Positions 1 through 7,078 of a stretch of 32,809 bases of DNA are shown here, one piece after another. The stretch covers positions 1-32,809 of the forward strand of contig JAJZOZ010000013.1 of assembly GCA_021811405.1 (NCBI GenBank). The letters are read 5' to 3'. The stretch is from a bacterium (GTDB taxonomy: Bacteria > Elusimicrobiota > Elusimicrobia > Elusimicrobiales > UBA9959). Made by a program: the position numbers and the translations under genes. Each line of letters opens with the position of its first letter. Position 1 is the first letter of the stretch. The notes under the pieces are model-generated. The model had not been told where the DNA came from and searched no databases. It saw only the letters and a list, made by a program, of their open reading frames with translations.

Positions 1-2
1 AA

Positions 3-80
3 AGCGTGGGGGCGGATATCACCGGTGAAAGGGTACGGAAATATATAGAGTCGCATGAAACCCGCTCGAAGGGGAATTAA
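3..80 (+). pseudogene. tnpA: IS200/IS605-type transposase, C-terminal end only
   Basis: The only frame open from the window edge ends at TAA 78-80 and reads ..GADITGERVRKYIESHE.., followed by a short basic tail. This resembles the C-terminal helix of Y1 (HUH) transposases of the IS200/IS605 group, in which a 'V..YI..Q/H' helix follows the catalytic tyrosine region. The N-terminal part, with the HUH motif and tyrosine, lies outside the window, so I cannot say whether the gene is intact. It is followed by GC-rich hairpins of the kind found at the ends of such elements. The family call rests on about 25 residues and is moderate. Confidence 0.55.
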
Positions 81-97
81 GCGTACGATTGGATACG

Positions 98-113
98 CCG
101 GGGCTTGCCCCGG
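98..113. repeat. GC-rich hairpin after transposase, probable IS end structure
   Basis: CCGGGG (98-103), loop CTTG, CCCCGG (108-113). It starts 18 nt after the transposase stop. IS200/IS605 elements carry imperfect palindromes near both ends that the Y1 transposase recognises as single-stranded hairpins. There is no T-run, so it does not look like an intrinsic terminator. Confidence 0.5.
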
Positions 114-179
114 GGTAGTTCATAGTGGGAGCGGCGAAATGGGCGCGGGCAAGCGGGCGAGAACGAAAGCCTTACTGGT

Positions 180-199
180 CCCGGGGCGCAAGCCCCGGG
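180..199. repeat. Perfect 8-bp hairpin with GCAA tetraloop
   Basis: CCCGGGGC (180-187), loop GCAA (188-191), GCCCCGGG (192-199). The stem shares the CCGGGGC core with the hairpin at 98-113. No T-tract follows. It may be the second palindrome of the same mobile element or a REP-like unit. The stretch 81-273 otherwise holds no gene I can support. Confidence 0.5.
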
Positions 200-273
200 C
201 GTGGTAATTTGTTTCTCGGTGTGCCCATATGGGGAAAACATTTTTGCATTAGTTTATGAATAGGGTGGGATTT

Positions 274-1290
274 ATGAAAAGAATTGTCTTGTTCCTTTTT
301 GTTCTCTTTGCTTGGACTCCTGGTTTTGCACAGGCACCTAAAATCCACCCAGAAACACCTGAAGCCCGGGAGGCCTTCCAAAAGATGCTTGCCAGCATTG
401 AAACAGAAAAAGATCCGTATGATCTGGCGGACCGTCTGGACGATTTAGAGAAAAAAATCCTGGGGGAGTGGAATCACGGTATGCGCTTCCAGGCGCAGAC
501 CACACGGGAAATAGCAATCAGACTGATAAAAGTGTTCAACCAGTTAGATGATACGCCTATTGGTGGAGCTAATAAGGTAAGGATTATTGAAATGATTGGC
601 ATCAATGATAATAGCCAGGAGGCCCATGATTTCTTTCTGAACATCCTGGAAAATGGTACTGAGCGAAGTAAAAGCAGGGCTCTTTTAAGAATTTGGCCTA
701 GGGGTGTGCGCGGTGACGACATATATGACAAGGTCAAGAGCTTAGTGGACAAAGGACGGTTGAAGCGTCTGGATTCATTGGACCCGCTCAAACGGGCCAA
801 CCCTGAGCGGGCGATAAAAGAGATCCAGGATTATGTCCGCACAACAGAAGATGTCGCAGAATTTAAGGGTGTGGGGCAGTTATTAAGTGAATATGATCGG
901 CCGGAACTTATGGAAGTTGTAATTGATCGATATCCGGAGATGAAGAAAAAATGGAATGGGTATTTTGGAGATGATCCAGCTCGTTCAATCAAAACAAAGT
1001 TGCTGGTAAGAATTGTCGAGCTTAAAGAAGGCGCACGGCTGAAAACCGTGCTTGAAATGCTGAACCAGGACGGAACCAGCGGCGAGGAAACTCTGCCGAT
1101 CATAGCCAAAAAACTTGAAAGCAAAGATGCCATATCCAGGGAAGCCGCCGTTAATTTTCTGCGCGGTCAGGCGCAGCAGGGCAACATAAAATCCGACAAG
1201 ATAAAACCTATTCTGGAAAGCGCGCTTGAAAGAGAAAAGAACAAAGATATCAAGTCCAACGGCGAGAAACTATTGAAAGAACTGCGCTAG
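274..1290 (+). CDS. Secreted helical-repeat (HEAT-like) protein, function unknown
   Basis: A 338-aa protein starting MKRIVLFLFVLFAWTPGFAQ, a clear Sec signal peptide with a likely cut after GFA-Q. An ATG at 256 is in frame, but the G-rich AGGGTGGGA (261-270) sits just upstream of 274, so 274 is preferred. After the signal the protein is almost all charged amphipathic helix, with loosely repeated 35-40-residue units (for example around residues 85-120, 195-235 and 260-330), compatible with HEAT/armadillo-type repeats. No catalytic motif is seen. Its base composition is clearly AT-richer than genes right of position 1870, as is the next gene 15 bp downstream, and both follow a transposase remnant, so the pair may have been acquired together. 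Confidence is high that it is a gene and low on function. Confidence 0.75.
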   Translation: MKRIVLFLFVLFAWTPGFAQAPKIHPETPEAREAFQKMLASIETEKDPYDLADRLDDLEKKILGEWNHGMRFQAQTTREIAIRLIKVFNQLDDTPIGGANKVRIIEMIGINDNSQEAHDFFLNILENGTERSKSRALLRIWPRGVRGDDIYDKVKSLVDKGRLKRLDSLDPLKRANPERAIKEIQDYVRTTEDVAEFKGVGQLLSEYDRPELMEVVIDRYPEMKKKWNGYFGDDPARSIKTKLLVRIVELKEGARLKTVLEMLNQDGTSGEETLPIIAKKLESKDAISREAAVNFLRGQAQQGNIKSDKIKPILESALEREKNKDIKSNGEKLLKELR

Positions 1291-1305
1291 ACGTCTGGCA
1301 ACAAT

Positions 1306-1866
1306 ATGCTGAAACGTTCTGTAGGGATTCTGCTTTACAGCTTGGCGCTGGTCTTGCTGCCTGTGCGCGCTAGCGGCGTATTTTGGGGCAATCCGGAACA
1401 CCAGGAGCTGAGCGACGTCTTTTTCCGCGACCTGTCGCTAGCGATAGATCTGCATGGCGGCATATATGGCGGGCGGCTGGCCAACCGGTTGCCGGGTACT
1501 GTCTTCGACGACGAGGTGGTTGAAATGACCGGCGTTTTGAAGACCAGGCTTTGTCCTAAGCTGGTATGTGCGGACGTGGTGGCTGGCGTAAACGCGCTTT
1601 CCCTGCTGGAGTTCCAGAAGAAAGGCCAATTCTATTATGGTTCATTCAAGCACACAGATAATCTGCAACTCCTCAAGAGGAAAGCAATCCGAACAATTGC
1701 CTATGATGAATTTCTCTCAAAGTCCAAGCCCGCCGTCCCATACGTCGTACAGGACGGGGACGCTATGGCAAAGTTGTTCACAAAGTATCTCGAATATACG
1801 GACGATAATGGTGATGGTAAAATAGACCGCAACGAAATTATCAGAGGGGCGCTCGGCTTCGAGGGG
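1306..1866 (+). pseudogene. Secreted EF-hand protein, 3' end lost at a junction
   Basis: Starts MLKRSVGILLYSLALVLLPVRA, a signal peptide, with about 187 codons before the composition changes. A textbook calcium-binding EF-hand/dockerin-like loop, DDNGDGKIDRNE, lies at residues 166-177, with ligands at loop positions 1, 3, 5, 9 and 12 present and Gly at 6. Two cysteines (LCPKLVC) may form a disulphide. It has no stop of its own: from about 1846-1870 the DNA becomes GC-rich, and the frame reads Arg/Gly-rich nonsense through a broken porV gene lying in another frame, then by chance joins the LuxC-LuxE frame. It forms a unit with the gene at 274 (15 bp apart, similar composition). The true C-terminus is missing, through recombination or an assembly join. 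Confidence 0.6.
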
Positions 1867-1873
1867 GCGCTCC

Positions 1874-2428
1874 GGAGGCTTCGAGGCTTACGACCAGTCG
1901 GCAGGCGTGGCGCTGGCCAAGCGCTGCGGGGCGTACAGCTTCGGCGGCACCGTGAAATATATAGAGAGCTCCATAGCTGGCATCAAGGGCAGCGGCTACG
2001 CCGTGGACCTGGGGTTGAAGCGCGGGTTCAAGAGCGTCCCGGTGACCTTCGGTCTTTCGGTGCAGAACCTGGGCCCCGGGATAAAGTACCTCTCCCAGCG
2101 GGAGAAGCTGCCTGCGAGCGTCAGCGCGGGCATCATGTTCATGCCGCTGCAGGGGTTCACGCTGAACCTGGACGCGAAGAACTACGTCTACGACAGGACC
2201 ACTACGTTCAGCCTGGGGACGGAGTACGCGCTGTTCGGGGGGCCGGAGAGCGCGACGGCGCTCAGCCTGCGCGGCGGTATGAACGCCGGCGGGGCGAGCC
2301 AGTCCGCCGCGGGCGCTTTCACCGCCGGCGCGGGCGTGCGCCTGCTGAACCTGGACCTGGACTACGCGATGTCGCCGCAGGGGAACCTGGGCGGCACCCA
2401 GCGCATAACGCTGAAGAAAAAGTTCTGA
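1874..2428 (+). pseudogene. PorV/UPF0164-family outer-membrane barrel, 5' half missing
   Basis: In the +1 frame relative to the flanking ORF, the sequence reads GGFEAYDQSAGVALAKR and continues with alternating beta-strand patterns to ..TLKKKF and TGA at 2426-2428. It matches in layout the C-terminal ~190 residues of the intact homologue at 13193-14155 (there LGSFSPYDTSIGVGFACY aligns with the first visible residues), ending in a similar terminal strand with final Phe. About 125 N-terminal residues, including the signal peptide and the diagnostic PorV start region, are missing. The frame is open back only to a TAG at 1823-1825, and nothing upstream there looks like PorV. A GTG at 1907 could serve as a start but would give a barrel lacking half its strands. 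Best read as a fragment. Confidence 0.75.
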
Positions 2429-2463
2429 ACTTTGCTAATATTATATTTTCGCGTCTGCCAAGG

Positions 2464-5130
2464 ATGCGGCGGCTGACCTACGATGCTATGAAGATACACA
2501 ACACCTACCTGTTCGGCAAAGTCTCCGACAAGGCCTCCTGGACCCCGGCCGAGCTGGAGGAGATAGGCCGCCGGGCGCAGGCCGCGCGCGGGCCGCTGGC
2601 GGAGGCGTCCCAGGAATATATCCTGGGGACGCTGGCGAAGGCCGGCCGGCTGTTCGGCAAGGGCTCGAAATACCGCGAGGCCGCGCTGGCGCACCTCGCC
2701 GGGCACATCACTTTCTCCCGCCCGGTCATCGAGAAGAGCCTCGACGTGATACCCGAGCTGCTCGACAAGCGGGCGATGTCCAAGCGGATGAACATGGAGC
2801 TGTTCATCCCCTACGCGCTGGAGGCCCCCGTGGAGCGGCGCGGCTACGAGGGCCTGGTGCGCGCGATGCCGAAGGGCGTGGTGCTGCACGTCGGGGCGGG
2901 CAACGTCTTCCTGGGGATACTCGATTCCATGGTCATCGGCCTGCTGACCCGGAACGTCAATATCGTCAAGCTCTCCTCGGGCGGCTCCAACTTCATCAAC
3001 CTCTTCATGGACGCGCTCGCGGAGGCGGACGAGGAAGGCCTGCTGGCTAGGTCCTGCGCGGTGCTGTCCTGGAAGGGCGGCAGCCGGGGGCTGGAGGAAG
3101 CGGCCCTGAAGCACGTCAACGCGGTCTTCGTCTGGGGCGGCTACGACGCCGTGCAGAGCTACCGGAAGATCGCGCCTATAGACGTGCGCGTGGAGGGTTT
3201 CGGGCCGAAGACCAGCGTGGGGGTGGTCTTCGAGAGCTGCATAAAGCACGAGGGGATGGACAACGTGGCCCGCCGGGCCGCGCTGGACGCCTCGCTGTGG
3301 GACCAGGCCGCCTGCTCTTCGCTGCATACGCTATACCTGGTGGCCCCGAGGGAACGCCACGCGGAGCTGGCCGCGGATTTCCTCGCGAAGGCGAAGGGGC
3401 ATTTCGCCAAGCTCGCCGGGGAGCTCCCGCCGGGCAGGCTGTCCCCCGACGAGATGGTGGAGATAAGCCGGGCCCGCGAGCTCGCCCGCGTGGACCAGGC
3501 GCTGGGGAACGCCTCTTATATCAGCTCCGCGCCGAAGACGGACTGGACCGTGATCTACGAGAAGGACCCGGTCTACCGGGTCTCGCCGCTCAACCGCGTG
3601 CTGTACGTCAAGACGGTGGAGACGCTGGAGCAGGTGCGCGACCAGCTGCTCCCGCTGCGCGGCTACATCCAGACGGTCGGCGTGGGCGGCTCCATAGAGC
3701 GCAAGGCGGTAATGGAGACGCTGGGCCCGGCCGGCATAGCCCGCGTGGTGCGGCTGGGCAAGATGCTGGAGGAGGCCAACGGCTCGCCCCACGACGGGAT
3801 CTTCCCTATGATGTCGCTGGTGAACTGGCTGCCCATCGAGGAGGTCCCCTCGCAGCTCGACCGCCTCAGCGAGCTGGTAGAGCACGCCCGCGCCAGGAGC
3901 CCCTTCTACGGCCGGCACCTGAAGGGGGTGCCTAAGATAGTGACGATAGACGATTTCAGGGCGGTGCCTTTCCTGGAGAAGAACCACGTGCTGGAGAATA
4001 CCCCGCCGGACAGCGCCGACCTGCTGACCTCGAAGGTGCAGCGCGGCATCTTCTTCGCCAGCGGCGGCTCCACCGGCCAGCCTAAGTACGTCTTCTACGA
4101 CCAGCACGAGTACGACCACACCTGCCGGATGCTCGCCTACACGTACGAGGCGGCCGGGCTCGACGGGACGGACGTCATCGCCAACCTCTTCATAGCCGGC
4201 AACCTGTGGTCCAGCTGGCTGTCGGTGGAGAAGGCCATAGCGTATACCAAGGCGATCTCCGTTCCGGTGGGCAGCAACCTGCCGCTGAACAGCATAGTCG
4301 AGTACCTGGAGGACTTCAAGGTGACGGCGGTCATCGGGCTGCCGTCCTTCCTGGCCAAGCTGGCCGAGTTCGCCAAGGCCAACCGCGCCCGCTACAAGCT
4401 GAACATAAAGAAGATCTTTTACGGCGGGGAGTACGTGGGCGAGGAGATGGAGAAGTTCTTCCGCGACGCCTTTCCCGGCTCCTACGTCCGCTCGGCCGGC
4501 TACGCCACCGCCGACGCGGGCGTGATAGGCTTCCAGTGCCCGCACTGCGTGAAGGGGGAGCACCACCTGTTCTCGGCCAGCCAGTTCATAGAGTTCGTGG
4601 ACCAGGATACGCTCTCGCCGGTGGAGAAGGGCGGGGTGGGCGAGCTGATAGTGACCGGGCTGGCCAAGAAACACATGCCGATAATCCGCTACCGCGTGGG
4701 CGACCTGGGCCGCTGGCTGCAGCGTCCGTGCGCCTGCGGCCGCAAGGAGCCGAGATTCGAGATACTCGGCCGCTGCGACGACAGGATACACGTCGGCGGC
4801 GCGCACCTCTTCGTCAACGACATCCAGGAGGCGCTCGGCAAGGTGCCGGACCTGACCTTCAACTTCCAGGTAGTGATAGGCAAGAAAGGGCACCGGGACA
4901 CCCTGGCCATACGGACCGAGGTGGCCGACCCGGCGGCGCTCGCCCGCGCGGGCGAGCTCGGGGACCTGCTCTGGAAGGAGATGGTCAAGCACTGCGAGGA
5001 CCTGCACGAGAGCGTGCGGATGAAGTGGCTGGAGAAGCCGGAGATAGAGGTGCTGAAGCCCGGCGCGATAGAGCGCGTGCAGCGCACCGGCAAGATCCGC
5101 CGCGTGATCGACGGGCGGGTCAAGGTCTGA
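2464..5130 (+). CDS. LuxC-LuxE fusion: acyl-CoA reductase plus acyl-protein synthetase
   Basis: An 888-aa two-domain enzyme. Residues ~1-450 are a LuxC-type aldehyde-dehydrogenase-fold acyl reductase: HVGAGNVFLGI at 142-152 is the glycine-rich nucleotide region, and C284 in DQAACSSLH fits the acyl-enzyme cysteine. Residues ~465-888 are a LuxE/PaaK-like adenylating domain: SGGSTGQPK (533-541) is the ATP loop, YRVGDLGRW (743-751) and LGRCDDRIHVGG follow, and C692-x2-C695 with C756-x-C758 look like the PaaK-type zinc site. In Lux systems LuxE activates a fatty acid as acyl-AMP/acyl-enzyme and LuxC reduces it to the aldehyde; here both are one chain. No luxAB lies nearby, so the aldehyde must serve another purpose (unknown). 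The start is uncertain: AAGG sits against ATG 2464, and ATG 2488 is also possible. A strong terminator follows. Confidence 0.88.
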   Translation: MRRLTYDAMKIHNTYLFGKVSDKASWTPAELEEIGRRAQAARGPLAEASQEYILGTLAKAGRLFGKGSKYREAALAHLAGHITFSRPVIEKSLDVIPELLDKRAMSKRMNMELFIPYALEAPVERRGYEGLVRAMPKGVVLHVGAGNVFLGILDSMVIGLLTRNVNIVKLSSGGSNFINLFMDALAEADEEGLLARSCAVLSWKGGSRGLEEAALKHVNAVFVWGGYDAVQSYRKIAPIDVRVEGFGPKTSVGVVFESCIKHEGMDNVARRAALDASLWDQAACSSLHTLYLVAPRERHAELAADFLAKAKGHFAKLAGELPPGRLSPDEMVEISRARELARVDQALGNASYISSAPKTDWTVIYEKDPVYRVSPLNRVLYVKTVETLEQVRDQLLPLRGYIQTVGVGGSIERKAVMETLGPAGIARVVRLGKMLEEANGSPHDGIFPMMSLVNWLPIEEVPSQLDRLSELVEHARARSPFYGRHLKGVPKIVTIDDFRAVPFLEKNHVLENTPPDSADLLTSKVQRGIFFASGGSTGQPKYVFYDQHEYDHTCRMLAYTYEAAGLDGTDVIANLFIAGNLWSSWLSVEKAIAYTKAISVPVGSNLPLNSIVEYLEDFKVTAVIGLPSFLAKLAEFAKANRARYKLNIKKIFYGGEYVGEEMEKFFRDAFPGSYVRSAGYATADAGVIGFQCPHCVKGEHHLFSASQFIEFVDQDTLSPVEKGGVGELIVTGLAKKHMPIIRYRVGDLGRWLQRPCACGRKEPRFEILGRCDDRIHVGGAHLFVNDIQEALGKVPDLTFNFQVVIGKKGHRDTLAIRTEVADPAALARAGELGDLLWKEMVKHCEDLHESVRMKWLEKPEIEVLKPGAIERVQRTGKIRRVIDGRVKV

Positions 5131-5150
5131 CCCGCCTCGGGGAGAAGAAA

Positions 5151-5176
5151 AAGCCGGGCGGAAGCCCGGCTTTTTT
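5151..5176. terminator. Bidirectional intrinsic terminator between convergent genes
   Basis: AAGCCGGGC (5151-5159), loop GGAA, GCCCGGCTT (5164-5172), with T-run 5171-5176; the opposite strand also ends in T's because an A-rich run precedes the stem. It ends the LuxC-LuxE gene and the DUF4105 gene. Confidence 0.9.
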
Positions 5177-5195
5177 CATGACAGCCTCCGGCTGG

Positions 5196-6302
5196 TCAGG
5201 GCAAAAGCGTGTTCAGGGACTGGGCGTCGTGGATGTCCGCGAATTCTTTTCCGAGCAGGCCGCGCTTCTGCAGGTTGCCTATGACGAACTGCGGCAGGGT
5301 GGCCCTGACGTTGTAGACCATGTAGGGGATGGTCCACATCTTTATCCGCCGCTCCTTGGGCAGCACGCGGTTCATCAGGATGATCAGGTTGTTGGTGCAG
5401 TTGTTCTTGACCGTGTTGTAGAACTCGCCTTCCCTGTCCACGGCGGCCAGCTGCATGGCCTCGCGCAGCAGCTGCGCCTTCTGGTCGTGCGAGAGGAGGA
5501 CCGGGTAGGGGATCAGGCGGAACTTCTCGTGGTAGACGGTGCGGGCGGCGTACTCCTCCCAGGTGGACAGCGACCAGATGATGCCGAAGGACTTGCCCAG
5601 GCCGGTCAGCGGCGAGAAGCTCTGGCCCACGCGGGTGCGGCCCTCGATGCTCAGCGCCAGCGCCATCGGCTCGTTGCCGTCCGCGTCCTTAAGGGCGCCT
5701 TTCTCGAAAGTGAAGACCAGGAAGGAGTGGGCGGCTATGAACTCCGGCGGGAACGGCTTCTTGACGAAATAGACGTTCTTTATCCTGTCCGGATACATCG
5801 TCATCGAGGTCCAGTCGTAGGAATTCTCCTGCGGCACGGCGGAGCGCATCGTGCGCACGTTGCCCATCGTGATCAGGCCGTCCTTGTTCTCGAGCAGCAG
5901 GGCCTGGCGGCGGCGGGGCTGGTAGGGAGCGGGCTCTATCTCGCCGGCCTTGGGCAGGTACTCGGTTATCCTGCCGACCTTCAGGATGGAGAGGTCGTCG
6001 GCCTGGCGGGCCTGCGCCTCTATGACGACGGTCTTGCCTTCGAACCTGGCGGCCTTCCTCTCCGAAAGGTCCAGTTTGAACAGACGGCCGTCGACGGTGT
6101 TGATATAGGGGCCGTCCTCGGTGACGGAGATGACGCCCTTGAGGGTGTAGTTCGCGCCCCAGCTCTTGTCCGCGGGCAGCTGCAGGTCGGACGGGAGCCG
6201 CCTTATCTGGGCGGCGTCCAGGGTCCCGAGGACGTCGAAGTTGGTCTGGGCCGCGGCGGGTACGGCGGCGAACAAGAAGAGGAAAGAGAGGTTCTTGAGC
6301 AT
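5196..6302 (-). CDS. Secreted DUF4105 (Lnb N-terminal-like) protein
   Basis: A 368-aa protein with signal peptide MLKNLSFLFLFAAVPAAAQ. The C-terminal two thirds carry the DUF4105 hallmarks: AAHSFLVFTFEKG with H192, an SIEGRTRVGQSFSPLTGLGK segment, and YNTVKNNCTNNL with C302. This His/Cys pairing is typical of a papain/NlpC-like fold, and the C-terminal part is therefore a candidate periplasmic cysteine hydrolase; family members are largely uncharacterised. Residues ~20-125 form a separate beta-rich N-terminal region (..YTLKGVISVTEDGPYI..), possibly an OB-like fold. A -10-like TATCCT lies exactly 6 nt before the ATG, pointing to a leaderless transcript. The gene is alone on its strand except for the upstream gene at 6395-6967, transcribed the same way. 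Confidence 0.8.
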   Translation of the reverse strand: MLKNLSFLFLFAAVPAAAQTNFDVLGTLDAAQIRRLPSDLQLPADKSWGANYTLKGVISVTEDGPYINTVDGRLFKLDLSERKAARFEGKTVVIEAQARQADDLSILKVGRITEYLPKAGEIEPAPYQPRRRQALLLENKDGLITMGNVRTMRSAVPQENSYDWTSMTMYPDRIKNVYFVKKPFPPEFIAAHSFLVFTFEKGALKDADGNEPMALALSIEGRTRVGQSFSPLTGLGKSFGIIWSLSTWEEYAARTVYHEKFRLIPYPVLLSHDQKAQLLREAMQLAAVDREGEFYNTVKNNCTNNLIILMNRVLPKERRIKMWTIPYMVYNVRATLPQFVIGNLQKRGLLGKEFADIHDAQSLNTLLP

Positions 6303-6308
6303 AGCTAT

Positions 6309-6314
6309 AGGATA
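6309..6314 (-). promoter_or_regulatory. -10 box TATCCT, 6 nt before start codon
   Basis: On the minus strand the sequence reads TATCCT-ATAGCT-ATG. Normal -10 to start-site spacing would put the 5' end of the mRNA at the ATG. I see no good -35. Confidence 0.5.
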
Positions 6315-6394
6315 GCCTGCCCGGCGGCGGGACGGAAGCGGCCAAGGTCCCGGAATTTCCCGGCAAGTTTCCCAGGCCCTTCTAGGACTTTAGG

Positions 6395-6967
6395 TCAGCG
6401 GGTACGGCGGGGGGTTCCCCTGGCGGGGAGGTACTTGAGTTCTTCGGGGGAGGGTTCCGGTTCCCTGGCGCAGGGCTTTGCCCCGCAGTACGGCAGCCTG
6501 CCTAAGCCCAGGCGCAGCTCGCGGTCCAGTATGTCCTGGGCGGCCGTATCGTCGTTGGGGCCCCAGACATGCTCTTCCGGCAGTCCGGCCGAGTACTTCT
6601 GCAGGGCGGCCAGGGCGGAATCGGCGAAGCGGTCGAAGTCCTCCGTTCCCGGATAGGCGCGTTTCCCGCCCATGCCCTGCAGCCAGGAATTGTTCAGGCG
6701 CAGCGTCAGCCGCAGGCATACGCGCACGAGGTCCTTGTCCGGAGGCAGTTTTTGCGGGTACCTCTCGCGCAGCTGGCGGCAGAGTTCCAGCCGCGCTTTC
6801 ACAGCGGCCTGGCTCCACCCGGTCACGTAGAGCATGGGGGCGACCACGGTCTTGGTTATGGCCTTAAGCTGCGGGCCCGTGAGCGGCGCCGAAGAGGCTC
6901 CGACCTGCTGCGCACCGGCCGGGGCGGCCAGCAGGAAGGCCAGGAACGGGAATAGGTGTCGCGTCAT
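6395..6967 (-). CDS. Small secreted protein, unrecognised
   Basis: A 190-aa protein. The start at 6967 (MTRHLFPFLAFLLAAPAGAQ) gives a clean signal peptide; an in-frame ATG at 7009 would place 14 polar residues ahead of it and is less likely. The mature part is helical with four cysteines (ELCRQL, RVCLRL, PYCGAKPC), two of them close together near the C-terminus, and an Arg/Pro-rich tail. No family was recognised. It lies 92 bp upstream of the DUF4105 gene on the same strand and diverges from the M29 aminopeptidase, with about 110 bp between start codons. Codon pattern matches its neighbours, so it is probably a true resident gene. Confidence 0.7.
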   Translation of the reverse strand: MTRHLFPFLAFLLAAPAGAQQVGASSAPLTGPQLKAITKTVVAPMLYVTGWSQAAVKARLELCRQLRERYPQKLPPDKDLVRVCLRLTLRLNNSWLQGMGGKRAYPGTEDFDRFADSALAALQKYSAGLPEEHVWGPNDDTAAQDILDRELRLGLGRLPYCGAKPCAREPEPSPEELKYLPARGTPRRTR

Positions 6968-7034
6968 AGCGTACCTGATATTATTAGCAGAAAGGGCGCC
7001 CTTGCGCAACTGTTATTCGCGCGAGGCAATTAAC

Positions 7035-7074
7035 TATAATTCCCATAAGCCGCAATGCCTGCTATATCAGGAGG
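7035..7074 (+). promoter_or_regulatory. TATAAT -10 and AGGAGG ribosome site for the aminopeptidase
   Basis: A consensus TATAAT lies at 7035-7040; a weak TGTTAT sits about 18 bp upstream. AGGAGGG at 7069-7075 is followed by ATG at 7079, which fixes that start over the upstream in-frame ATG at 7055. Confidence 0.65.
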
Positions 7075-7078
7075 GAAC

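Noticed and set aside
81-255. Structured non-coding RNA (two hairpins in a GC-rich stretch)
   Set aside because: Hairpins are better explained as mobile-element ends after a transposase; no known RNA class or promoter was recognised.
256-273. Upstream ATG at 256 as start of the helical-repeat protein
   Set aside because: ATG 274 has the better placed G-rich ribosome site and starts directly with the signal peptide.
2362-3327. 321-codon minus-strand open frame
   Set aside because: Antisense to the LuxC domain; no motif.
4206-6656. 816-codon plus-strand open frame
   Set aside because: It runs out of frame through the LuxE domain and antisense to the DUF4105 gene, crosses a terminator, and its translation is Arg/Gly/Pro-rich nonsense without domains.
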